Origin: Glandiceps talaboti
Lineage: Eukaryota > Hemichordata > Enteropneusta > Spengelidae
Assembly (NCBI RefSeq): GCF_964340395.1
Contig: NC_135551.1
Coordinates: forward strand, 27,802,880 to 27,866,879
Length of the DNA stretch: 64,000 nt
Direction: 5' to 3'
The notes below the pieces were generated by a model that saw nothing but the letters and a program-made list of their open reading frames with translations, had not been told where the DNA came from and ran no database searches. Made by a program: the position numbers and the translations under genes. This document shows, in pieces, positions 20,629-31,690 of this stretch (its first letter is position 1; every line of letters starts with the position of its first letter).

Positions 20629-23602
20629 TTAGTAATACATATGTCTACTATCAGTCTGGTCAGATGATCCCTCAGCATCACTATCTGTGCCATACTTCCT
20701 TCGCCGTAGAACAAATATCTGTCCAGGAATTTGAATGATTGCACTGAATAGACACATAGCACCTAATGTATAGTAGACAGTGTCGTAGTTCTTACAAACA
20801 TCAAAGATACGACCTGTAAAATAGACAAATGAAATAAAATGTTGAAACGACAGGTTGATAATCAATGTTTAAATCATCTCTTCATGTGACATAATCTAGT
20901 ACTACTGGTACTATCTAGAGTATACACACAGACATACTGATATAATTCAATACTATTGGTAATATCTAGAGTATACACACACATACTGACATAATTCAGT
21001 ACTACTGGTACTATCTAGAGTATACACACAGACATACTGAGACAATTCAGTACTACTGGTAATATCTAGAGTATGCACACAGACATACTGACAAATACAG
21101 ACGAACAGACAGTTCTAGACATACAAATAAACACACATAGATACACAGACACATAGAGACAGAGACAGACACACAAACACAGAGACACATAATGAAACAC
21201 ACACACATACATACGAGACAGACACAGACATACATACATACATACATACATACATACATACATACATACATACATACATACATACATACATACAGACAGA
21301 CACACACACATGCATATACACAAACACACAGACACACGTACACATACACACACTGACAGACAGACAGACAGACACACACACACACAGACAGACAGACAGA
21401 CACACACACACACACACACACACTATAAAGCAATTTCATTTGAACAAGACGTTACATCACCCAGGCTTTGTTGAGCGGTCTCAATATTCATGAGCTATAA
21501 TCGTTACACGGTGACGAATCACTTCGTCCCAATTGCAACTCGTCCCACTCAACTCGCGCCAATTTCATGGCATCGGATTTGTGGGCTGATTGCTTGTTTT
21601 TATTTTTCAATAGATGTTAACGTCAAAAGTCTCGTTATTTTTACCAAAATGATGGAGGGATATCAAACCAAATTGACAGTCAATACAGTGGACGCACGCT
21701 GTTGTTTTTCGAGGGAAAAGCCATCGTGACCAATTCATACTAACCCTAATGCAACTTCATTGGCTTCCAGGACTTGATAATTAACACACTTTGTACGTTA
21801 TCATTTGAATCTTAGGCTGAGAAGACAATAATAAGCTTTGATATATATATATGTATGTATATATTACTGTATTATTCATACACGCACACATGCTGGTATT
21901 CATCTAGGGTCTGTCTTGGCTGCCACTTCATTTGTGCACCTGAAATATTAAAGTGTCGCTCTCTGAAGTAACTCTACACTTACGTCAAATATGTTCCTCA
22001 CCTGCAATCGGTGGACCAATCACGGCTCCTATACCAAATGATGTTAACATCATGGGAAATGCAAATGACACATGTTCTTGTCCAACTATATCACGGGTGC
22101 AAACGAATGCTACTGCAAAACACACTCCTGAAGTTAAACCAAGTAGTCCACCGAGGCTGGCAAATCCTACATAGCTATCAGCAAGGTTTGGTATGAGGCA
22201 AGCTATGGCCATTAAAGTAACAGACAATAGGTAAGTGGTCATGGCAGATAGTATTTTTAGATGTACGATTATTCCACCACTAAGCCTACCAACCAAGCTA
22301 AAGATTCCCGCTATTGATATAAGGAGAGACAATTGTTGTGATGTGCCAACTTGGGCTTCTGATGCTCGTGGGATTAAATGGATCATTGCACCAATATAGC
22401 CAATTGCTGTCGTTGCATAAGTAACTAGGTATGCGACAAAACAGGGTTTCTGACACACAGCAATATATCCACGACAGTACGAAAATACACAATATCTTTG
22501 ACTAGAATTAGAGGGTCCTTTTTGACGTTCTTCAATTTCAAATACCACTCTTTCTTCAGTGATCCCCAAGACCTTCTTTCTAACACCTGTCCTCTTCGGA
22601 ATGCATGCTTTCCGAATTGGTTTTAACAGGGCTCCACAGACACTCAGGTTTGCAAAAATGGCAGATTGGACCAAGAAAGCCCCTCGCCACCCATAGTGGT
22701 CGAGGCAGGCTTGCATGATTGTTGGTGAGACAAACAGTAAAATACCTGCTCCTACTTTACTCATACCATTTGCTAGAGCAAATCGAGTTGGAAAGTATCT
22801 TGCAATCATTACAGGGTGTGGAGAATAACTACCAGCAAACCCCAATCCTGTAAAGGAAAGATTGAAAGTGTTGAAAATTATTCTCCTAAAGAGAAAGGCA
22901 AGTCCTTACTTTTATACATTTCTGCCAAACAATAGTTAAATTATATATCACTGGTGAAACGAGATGAACCAGCATGGTGCAGCATGGTGAATTTGCTCTA
23001 AATTCATACACATATGTTCAAAGCTTTCAAAAGATTACCTTTCAAAGAAATTGATTGTGATCGAGCAAAAATCATATAGAAATGATATAAAAAACACTGT
23101 TATGACGTACCTGTCATCAAACCTAAACTTGCATACAGGAAGTATATACTTGTAGCGAATGAACTGATAAACATTCCAATCGATGCTACACAACCAAATA
23201 TCATCACTGTCTTTCGAGCACCAATGTAATCAGCTGTTGATGTTCCAATACATGCTGTATGAAATGATACATTAAATCATATTTAACATAATATATTTCA
23301 CGATACACACAGACACAAACATTTGCATACATACATACATACATACATACATACATACATACATACATACATACATACATACATACATACATACCAAGTG
23401 CATTGGAAATAAACTGAATTGATAAAATCCATGATGTTTCTTCAGCTGTTGCGTTGAAGTATCTTCTCAATTCGACAAACAGTGGAGTCATCGCAAACGC
23501 AAATGATAAAATGAGTCCATCGGCTAAGAATGTTGCTATCACAATCATCCAACCCCAGCCCCCATCGGGGCCTTCAGTTTGTAAACTTCCCTTATCTTTC
23601 AT
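20629..23602 (-). CDS. SLC16 (MCT-like) transporter gene C
   Basis: Complete 460-aa predicted SLC16 carrier. Exons on the minus strand: 23602-23395 (208 nt), 23254-23111 (144), 22847-22002 (846) and 20813-20629 (185 with stop), all introns phase 1. DGGWGW marks TM1, [13 protein letters not shown]5, FSLVGR TM8 and RRRK the C-terminal tail. The TM6-7 loop is the most diverged part. The lysine position of MCT1 TM1 is Met here (FAFAMTPLF). Exon 2 is identical to that of gene B over all 144 bases and part of the flanking introns. The first splice donor is unusual: exon 1 is followed directly by a (GTAT)n microsatellite, so the donor GTATGT is made of repeat units. The third donor is GTGAGG instead of GTAAGG. 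Confidence 0.9.
20814..22001. other. Intron 3 of gene C
   Basis: Contains a 40-60-bp imperfect tandem repeat at 20880-21075 (variants of CTACTGGTACTATCTAGAGT), then a compound CAGA/TACA/CACA microsatellite at about 21085-21421, and a short TATG tract near 21841. No coding sequence seen. Confidence 0.8.
21085..21421. repeat. Compound CA/CAGA/TACA microsatellite
   Basis: More than 300 bp of mixed ACAC, ACAG and TACA repeats. The long open frames on the opposite strand rich in Val and Cys come only from this repeat. Confidence 0.95.
23322..23394. repeat. (TACA)n microsatellite forming the splice donor of gene C exon 1
   Basis: The repeat abuts exon 1 at 23395 with no unique base between them. 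On the gene strand the intron begins GTATGTATGTATG. Intron 1 is only 140 bp and about half of it is this repeat. Confidence 0.9.
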
Positions 23603-24561
23603 GATGTATTGAATCGTAGATAACGACCGTTGTAGGATTGTAATCCTCAAAGGGGCAGTGGAATATGGAGGAATTCAGAGCGACTCTCTTGGCATTGACA
23701 TATGTACGGCGATTTATGGAATTATGTGCACTACCTACCATATAAACAAAGAAAGATAACAGTAAGATATAAATGCGGCGATTCAAAACAACTTTACTAA
23801 AATTCTAATTTATCATTTTAAGAAACGTGTTGTTAGCCTGTCCATGGACTGCCTGAGTGGGACTATTACAATGGGTACGGGTTCCATCATGTGTCCATCT
23901 AGCATGCGTGCATGAGAGACAAACTTACATTGACGAGAGACAAGCCACAAACATAAAACTGTATCCAAACCCAGGACGTATAAGTCAGTACTTTAATAAA
24001 ATGCAATACTTCATTAAAATCAATATCAAGAAATATATCAGGAATTTTACACTTAATTCAAAATCGCAATTTCGAAATTATAAATTTACATAATTTGAGT
24101 GTTCATATTTACATCGTCATTTAATTAAACCAACCAAGAACTGTAAAAGGAACATTTATTATATAATAATGTACCCATCTTGTCTTAGTACCACTTTATC
24201 ACTTCATCATTATAACTTTTATGCCGTTGATGCCCATGATTACAATTCGAATATGGCACACCATATAGACCACAATATAATGATTTAGTAATTTCCCTGC
24301 TTACATCACATCAATGACTTACATATATTATCACCTGTATGGAGACGAAAACCACTACTCTGTGACACACAAGTTAAGGTTGACTAAATAGACGACACAG
24401 ACTAAGAGTGGAATTATAGGAATTAAAATATACCAACCACATTAGCTGTCCGCTATGTCGAAATAATTACTACCACTAATACACTTCCTTTTGACTCCAA
24501 TACTATAGACGCAGACTTCGGAGATAGGCATTTGATTTTGTTTCTTGACTGATCTTGTGTA

Positions 24562-24630
<69 letters not shown>

Positions 24631-24984
24631 ATTACCAAATTTATAAATAGTTACACCACTCGAATGTTTATCAAAATAGTTGTTGACCACAGTGCAATAA
24701 TTTCTATTTTACACACGTCAAGATTGAATTACCTACATACAAAATCCTCATTTAGGTTTCTGTGTTGTCAGCTTTAGTCTTTTCTTGTACAACAATTAAT
24801 CTGCCTCTAAGGTCGCCTCAAATGAAAAATATATATTTACTAGAAACTGTTTTACTGCAATGTCGACAAGTGAAAGGTCCCTCGGGATGTAGTCATCGTT
24901 GCATATATGTGAACACTAATACATGACGTCCGTGTACATATTTAACTAAGTCTTGTAACTGTAAAAACAAAACAATATACGTAC
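23603..24984. other. Leader intron of gene C
   Basis: No coding sequence. An (AC)n tract runs from 24565 to 24628, and the segment 24640-24840 matches the leader intron of gene B. Confidence 0.65.
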
Positions 24985-25090
24985 CTTTGCGAATGTAGGC
25001 TTAAATCATCCGAAGATTCCAGAAAGTGTTAAGCATTGAGCCAAGAGCAAACCCGATAGCTGCATGTCGTCATAAGTTGTGCACTGAAAG
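24985..25090 (-). other. Untranslated first exon of gene C (3' part)
   Basis: Minus-strand ...CATTCGCAAAG at 24985 followed by a GTACGT donor. The flank contains the inverse of CCGAAGATTCCAG, also present in the gene D leader, and the inverse of TGTCGTCATAAGTTGT, also present in A. The 5' limit is unknown. Confidence 0.55.
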
Positions 25091-25204
25091 GTCACATGTC
25101 ATTATTGCTGACGACTACTGTGACCCAGGCCCTATACACAAAGTCAAGTCGGTGGACTGTCTAAATCCGAATAGCGAGGGCTTGCAAAGGAATCTGCTAG
25201 TTGC

Positions 25205-25350
25205 ATGTTTTCTTTGCGTTTGCTTCTGAATGGCTGTAGTCTTTGGGGAAGATCTGGATTCTGATTGTGCCCCACTCAACCCTGTTATTATAGGATAGAT
25301 GTAGCAATGTGAATCCTATACGCCTACTCAGGGAGACGATCCCGAAGTAT
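25205..25350 (+). mobile_element. Diverged SINE-like copy upstream of gene C
   Basis: GCTTCTGAATGGCTGTAGTC with TTTGGGGAAGATCTGGATTC resembles the body of the SINE-like copy at 17538-17760. The B-box part is not preserved, so the assignment is tentative. Confidence 0.35.
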
Positions 25351-26163
25351 AAATGACAGTGCCACTATAGTATAGGCCAATGTGAAGAACTTGTTTGAGT
25401 ACAATGGGGGAATAACTATACAAATATAAAAACAAAAGACCAGTATGATACAACATATACCAAGTCATTGTTTGTAACTTACTAAATGACAAAAACATCA
25501 AAGAATGTGCAAAATGTATGCTTTAAATGTACATAGAACAGTACACTTTGTCCATTTTTTCTCTCGCTTTATTGTAATTGATCGAGTTATAAACTTGGAC
25601 TTGGTCTGTACGGTTTCACGTTTTTTCCAATTCCGAAATGATGTTCAAGTTCTTTTATAAATTGACAAGCCAAACGAAGTACCCATTTGTCCTCCATATA
25701 AGATAATTAAAATGCGCTTTTATTTCGGATTGATTGAAGTAGGACACAATCAGAGTCACTTTATAGTCTAAGTGAGTCTAATGTCATAGAAAGATATTAG
25801 TAGCTCTCATATATCTTTCCTTTTTTTATTGAATATCTAGATCTATACTCATTGAATCCTAGTCGTAACAAACTTTTCAAACATCTGAGATATGCCATGC
25901 CAGGGCACGTACAATGAATGTGTACCAGATTGCAAGAACATTGAGCATCGACAATAGCGCCACCTACATGTATGTCACAATAATATTACTCAGAGGGTTA
26001 TAAAGAATCACTATCTACATTTCACTAAAAGTCCTGTTTACAAAAATTTACACTTATTCTCTTTTTAAATGAAGAAAATATAGTCACATGGACACATTTC
26101 TTTCAAACAAATGTCAAAATTATATAAAGATTAACGAATAATTATAGATTCTATATATTAATA
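25351..26163. other. Intergenic, nothing recognised
   Basis: AT-rich sequence between the upstream flank of gene C and the LINE remnant. No open frame or repeat of note. Confidence 0.5.
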
Positions 26164-26520
26164 AGAGCTTGAGGTGCAGAAATAAATGGAAAGGGTTTGA
26201 GTAGCTTGAATAGTGGAGAGAGTGGAGAGAGGGAGTGACGAATAGAGCTGATCAGGTTTGCAAACATTCTGCACATGCTCAGACGAATCGAGTGTGACTC
26301 CGAGGTTTTTGACACTAGAGGCGAAATTTACATAAGAGTTTCGAACATGCGTATACGGAGGGAGAGATGATTTAGCAGATAATCTGGGTGTTGATATTAG
26401 TATTGCTTCTGTTATAACTGCAGTTTATTAGATGTCATCCACTTCTTGATGTCAGCAATACAGTTGTGCATGATTTCAATAGTTGGATTAATTTGATCGA
26501 TCTTAGCTTCCTTGTGTAAG
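26164..26520 (-). mobile_element. LINE (CR1/Jockey-like) reverse-transcriptase fragment
   Basis: On the minus strand the translation contains a VDD catalytic-type motif, then NCIADIKKWMTSNKLQL, and in another frame EAILISTPRLSAKS followed by SSVKNLGVTLDSSEHVQNVC. This is the well-known C-terminal half of CR1/Jockey-type non-LTR reverse transcriptases. At least one frameshift separates the parts and no 5' portion is present, so it is a dead-on-arrival fragment. It starts about 230 bp downstream of the gene D stop, in the same orientation. Confidence 0.8.
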
Positions 26521-26940
26521 TTGTCATCTACAAACCACGGTGATTTATTGAGTGCTTTCATACAAGGTTGAAATTTTTTTCTAAAATAGCCGCTTAATAC
26601 TATAAAATAAAACATTCCCAATTTCCTTAAAAACAAGATGGGTTCTATGTTTATTATAACCAGGAACAAGCTGAAGTGGCAAGTTTTGAGAGTCTTTGAG
26701 AACTTGTTTTTCTGGGATATTAGTGCCCGAGGCACATTCTTCATTCATACTAAGCCTTCGAACTAATCATTCCTATTTCAGTCTGGTCAGCCGATCCCTG
26801 ACTGTCAATATCACTGCCACACTTCCTTCGCCATAGAATAATTATCTGTCCAGGAATTTGAATGATTGCACTGAATAGACACATAACACCTAATGTATAG
26901 TAGACAGTGTCGTAGTTCTTACAAACATCAAAAATACGAC

Positions 26941-27053
26941 CTGTAAAATAGACAAATGAAAGTTGAAAATGAATGTTTAAATGATCTCACAATATTCGAC
27001 ATTACTTAAGTACTTTTGATACTACTAGAAGTAGAATAGACACAGACAAACCG

Positions 27054-27086
<33 letters not shown>

Positions 27087-27939
27087 TACCTTACATGTGT
27101 GTATGCAATATATGCCACCCACCCAAATAACATATCGCTACCGCTCGTGTGAGGACCTGTATATCCATTTTGTACCCACGAGACAATCCGTTCAGCGTTT
27201 CTCATAGGTTTTCCGTATAGCCTAATCATTGACAGACATCGCAAATAAAAATAGTGGCTGTCTATAATCCCCATTCACCCAGCTTTGCGTTGTCTAAATC
27301 TCTTATGATGTGTGCCGACAACGGCAATTTCCGGAAATAGCAAACAGTAACTTTGTGGGTCTGGCGTACGTAACCTTAGGTTTCGGGCGACTATTGACGT
27401 GACCATAGGCCCTCCACCAGTGTCTATGACGTGACCTACTTGTTGATAATCATTGCACTCAGCTTGATTGCTAAACTTGGCATTCCACTTCCGGTCTATT
27501 CTTTCCCATACCAGTGTCTTTGTATTTTCTTTTTTCCCTACTGCTGACAGATTAGTCTGTAAGGTACGCCGTGACGGGGCGCCCTCGGTGAGGGTGGAAC
27601 GGCACGACGTACCTTGCAGTCTACTGACAGGTGTGATTTATATTTCACTGAAAGTTTGTTATGACAGTGGCTCACTGATTCCTGATTCCTGATTGGCTGA
27701 ATAGCACCGTTCGTACCTGTCAGTCACACTTGTTACGCCTACCTTAGGTAAAGTTATAGATATGACAAACCATAGACCCTCCTGTCTATGGACAAACATA
27801 TTTGATATTTTCGTATATTTTGTGAATTATAGGAATGACGTTGAATTAATACGGAGTACATCTACACAATGGAACGTACCACATTGTATTTAAAAGAAAC
27901 GAAGCATTCAGAAAGTGCTGGTCAATAGTTCTTTCTTAC
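26941..27939. other. Intron 3 of gene D
   Basis: Contains (CAGA)n at 27055-27086. The segment 27270-27780 is less AT-rich than its surroundings, with ACGGGGCGCCCTCGGTGAGG near 27574, but I can assign no feature to it. Confidence 0.55.
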
Positions 27940-29233
27940 CTGCAATTGGTGGTCCAACCATCGCTCCTATACTATATGATGCTATCATCATGGGAAATGA
28001 AAATGACGCATGTTCCTGTCCAACTATTTCGCTGGTGCAGACAATCGCTAGTGGAAAGCATGCCCCTGAAGTTAAACCAAGTAGTCCACCGAGGCTGACA
28101 AATCCGATGTAGCTTTGAGCAAGGTTTGATATGAGACAAGCAATGCCCATAAGGTAACAGACATTATACAAATAGCCATAGCAGATAGGATTTTCAGATG
28201 AACAATTATTCCACAAATAAGTCTGCTAACCAAGCTAAAGATTCCCGCTATTGATATAAGGAGAGACAATTGTTGTGATGTGCCAACTTGGGCTTCTGAT
28301 GCTCGTGGGATCAAATGAATCATTGCACCAACATGTACAGCTGCTGACGTTGCTAAAGTAACTAGGTATATAACAAAACGGGGTTTCTGACACACAGCAA
28401 GATATCCTCGACAGTACGAAAATACACAATATCTTTCACTAGAATTGTGCTTAATTTCATGTTGCGCTGATTCCTCGGCGATCTCCTCATTATTATCGTC
28501 CGACTTTGTTGGAATATACACTTCTCGGATTGGTCTTAACAAGGCTCCACAAACACACAGGTTTGCAAAAATTGCAGATTGAACCAAGAAAGCTCCTCGC
28601 CACCCATAATGGTCGAGACAGGCTTGCATGATTGGTGGCAAAATAAAAAGTGCTGTACCCCCTCCGAGTTTCATTAAAGTATGGACGAGAGCAAATCTAG
28701 TTGGAAAGTACTTTGTCATCATTACAGAGTGTGGAGAATAACTACCAGCAATACCCAATCCTGTAATAGAGAAAAATACAAGTTGTCAAAAATCATTTTC
28801 CTTCAGGAAAAAGATATTCTATACTCTTTCTGTAAAACCAGTTATTTAAATGGCAGTGGAATATATATATATGTAGTTTTGGTAGTTGTACATTGTACAT
28901 TTACAATATGGGGAATTTGATAAATATGTATTCAAAGGTTTGGTTCGTAATTCCAGGATGATTTCTCTATATGGTTGTGATCGAGCCAAATAATACAAAA
29001 ATTATCCCTAAACAGCATACGTGACGTACCTATTATCAATCCGCAACTTGCATACAAGAAGTATATACTTGTAGCGAATGAACTGATAAACATTCCAATC
29101 GATGCTACACAACCAAATATCATCACTGTTTTTCGAGCACCAATGTAATCAGCTGTAGATGTTCCAATGCATGCTTTGTCAAATGATACATAAAGTCACA
29201 TTTATTCCAAGAATATAGGTGTAAAATATATCA

Positions 29234-29236
<3 letters not shown>

Positions 29237-29266
<30 letters not shown>

Positions 29267-29419
29267 TACATACATACATACATACATACATACATACATA
29301 CATACATACATACCAACCTACGTACCTGCCTACCTACCTACCTACCTACCTGCCTGCCTACCTACATACATACATACATACATACATACATACATACATA
29401 CATACATACATACATACAT
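29237..29419. repeat. (TACA)n/(CCTA)n microsatellite in intron 1 of gene D
   Basis: Compound repeat with TACA, CACA and CCTACCTG-type blocks, in the same intron as in A-C. Confidence 0.95.
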
Positions 29420-29685
29420 TCAAGTGTATATTGAAATCATTATTCATATCTGAAACCCACATTTAAAATGTTATTACCAAATGTATTAGAAATGTACTGA
29501 ATTGATAAAATCCATGACGTTTCTTCAGCTGTTGCGTTGAAGTATCTTCTCAATTCGACAAACAGTGGACTCATCCCAAAAGCAAATGTTCCAATCAGGC
29601 CATCGGCTAAGCTTGCTGCTAAAACAATCATCCATCCCCAGCCTCCATCTGGTCCTTCTGTTTGTAAACTTTCTTTATTTTTCAT

Positions 29686-31349
29686 AATGCATGGAATCGT
29701 CGATAACGATTGGTATTGGACTGCATTCGCCAGAGGGGACCCGGAATTCAGGTTGCTCCCTTAGCGCTGAACAATACGGTGACCATGGGAAAATAAATAC
29801 AGTCTACGAAATAAGCAAAATGAAAGATCACAGAAAAAAGAAACATGACATATGAACACAAATATTACTTACTTACATTCAAATTCATAGATGAAGCATC
29901 CCATGAAGCATACACTTTTCACCTTCCGTAAGAAGTTATACGATATTTATGAATATTGAGCAGTTTGCACAGTTAACTATATTTTAATCACACAAACCTC
30001 TGATTTCTATAACTTGGAACATAAATTGAAGACATCAAAGCACACGTGCCAATATATCAGATGTAAACTGAATGCCTTCCGTAAGGGCAAACCTTTAGTT
30101 TGGATTGTTTTCCTTCACGCCTTGTCGAAAAGAAAAAATCTAAGCCACCAGACATGACATTGTATAGCCATTAGTTACTATATTAATAAATAAAACCTCA
30201 GACCTCTATAGTGGTCTGAGATAAAACGTAGCTTCGGAACTCCGGTTGACACATTGTGCATATCTGCTTCTGCAAAGGTTTGGCGTATTTTCAACTCGCC
30301 ATATTAAACTTTCAGTAGAGTCCACCATTTTAGATACTGTAAACATGTAAACCTCAACTGAAATCTCAAATTTCATAAAAATATGAATTCATTTAAATGA
30401 CCATAGTAAAAAAATATTGGCATAGTCTTTGTGTAACGGTCCGTTCCAGAATTTTCGGTAGAAGAAAGAGGTGTAATTTGACCCGGAAGTTGAAGCTGGC
30501 CTGGTTTGACTGATGATCTTCCCATGCATGCTTTCACGGCAAACAGAAACACTGTGCTGTGAGAGTACTAGTGCAAACAACATATCAAGGAAAAGATTTT
30601 CAATTTTAATTGAGAATAAAATAGTGAAGAGATCGTATGAATTTATCTCGGCGAATTGTCCGGCATGATTGCCCACAGTACAGATGCGATCTTACGGCCA
30701 ACACAGCATGCAATGTGAAGGGTTTGTAGAACGTTGTGTATGCTTCACCTGCACCGGCCTCACCGTAGCTAGAACGTTTACAGCTCTAATTACCAAAAAT
30801 GTGCAAATAACTTAGTAAAACTGAAAGCTACATCAATAATATTTTAAGGACAGATGCGCTTTGGTATCGCAAATGTATGTACCAAATTATATTGAAGTTG
30901 AAGCTTGTATAAATTGCTCATTATTCATGGAATGTTTACCAAAACCTAACCAGTTCTTGCCATTACCCCACAGAACATGTGCACCAAATTTCGTTTGAAT
31001 TGAGCCTGTCGTTTTGGAGAAAATGGTGATACAGACACACAGACACAGACTTTCATCTTCAATATATAACATTCCTTAAAGAAGGTAAAAACTGTTCTTC
31101 CAATCTGTAATGGCTGTACATCTGATGGGAAGAAGCCAATTACACAGAGATCATATGGAAAACAATGGAAAACATAACTACCTTAAAACTAGACACTCAC
31201 ATTGTTTTTAAATGTACCTAACCCAGCCCATACCGATATTTCCGTATATATTTGGTACTACCATACGTATTACATAAATGTAACCAATAATAACATCCAT
31301 TTACATGAAATATAATACATGTAAATGTTAAGCAAATTAGTGTACGTAC
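29686..31349. other. Leader intron of gene D
   Basis: No coding sequence recognised. A short hairpin CTCAGACC...GGTCTGAG (30197-30220) also occurs near gene A (8474-8500). The rest is AT-rich unique-looking DNA. Confidence 0.55.
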
Positions 31350-31450
31350 CGTCGCGTATACAGTATAGGCGTCCGAAGATTCCAGGAACGTGTTTTGTCG
31401 TTTAATGGCTGAGATCGAAGCCAATTGCAGTTGTCGTCGTATGTTGTGTT
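31350..31450 (-). other. Untranslated first exon of gene D (3' part)
   Basis: Minus-strand ...CGCGACG at 31350 followed by a GTACGT donor. The neighbouring inverse of CCGAAGATTCCAGGAA and of GTCGTCGTATGTTGTG aligns with the leader exons of the other copies. The 5' limit is unknown. Confidence 0.5.
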
Positions 31451-31572
31451 AAAGCATTCCTCCAGTAATTGTTGCCATTGCATCACGTACATCACGTAAG
31501 TGTAGAGTGCATGCAACGTCACTGACTAAACTGTCACACTACATATATACGCGTCTGTAGGCGAACATTTTG

Positions 31573-31690
31573 GTAATGGCTTGGAATCTTTAAGGATCTG
31601 TAAGTTCCAGGTTCAAACCTCGCCACTGCTGTTCGTTTCTGAAAAGGTCAAAGACATTGTGCCTAAGTCAACTTAGTTGTATAATAATAA
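31573..31690 (+). mobile_element. tRNA-derived SINE-like copy upstream of gene D
   Basis: ATGGCTTGGAATCT, then GGTTCAAACC (31610-31619) and CTCGCCACTGCTGTTCGTTT match the copy at 17538-17760. It lies just upstream of the leader exon, as the copy near B does. Confidence 0.5.

Larger units (their letters stand above)
26750..29685 (-). pseudogene. SLC16 (MCT-like) transporter gene D, frameshifted
   Basis: Fourth copy of the cluster. Exons on the minus strand: 29685-29478 (208 nt), 29173-29030 (144), 28760-27940 (821) and 26940-26750 (191 with stop). Exon 3 is one base short of a whole number of codons. Where A has ACCTTAATGGGC, D has ACCTTATGGGC (plus strand, at 28150/28151), so the reading frame runs into about 25 unrelated residues and a stop after TM8-9. 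The rest of the exon is still open in the shifted frame (28216-27940). Also, the acceptor of exon 2 is ACAAAG where A-C have ATACAG, the TM6-7 loop is about nine residues shorter, and the TM3 end reads SCGLIIG instead of SVGLMTG. All other family marks ([19 protein letters not shown] tail) remain. Either a young pseudogene or a sequencing error in a live gene. Confidence 0.8.

Noticed and set aside
26412-26744. 110-codon frame as a gene
   Set aside because: Its end carries the LINE motif DIKKWMTSNKL and its start overlaps the region just after the gene D stop; it is a transposon fragment fused by chance to non-coding DNA.
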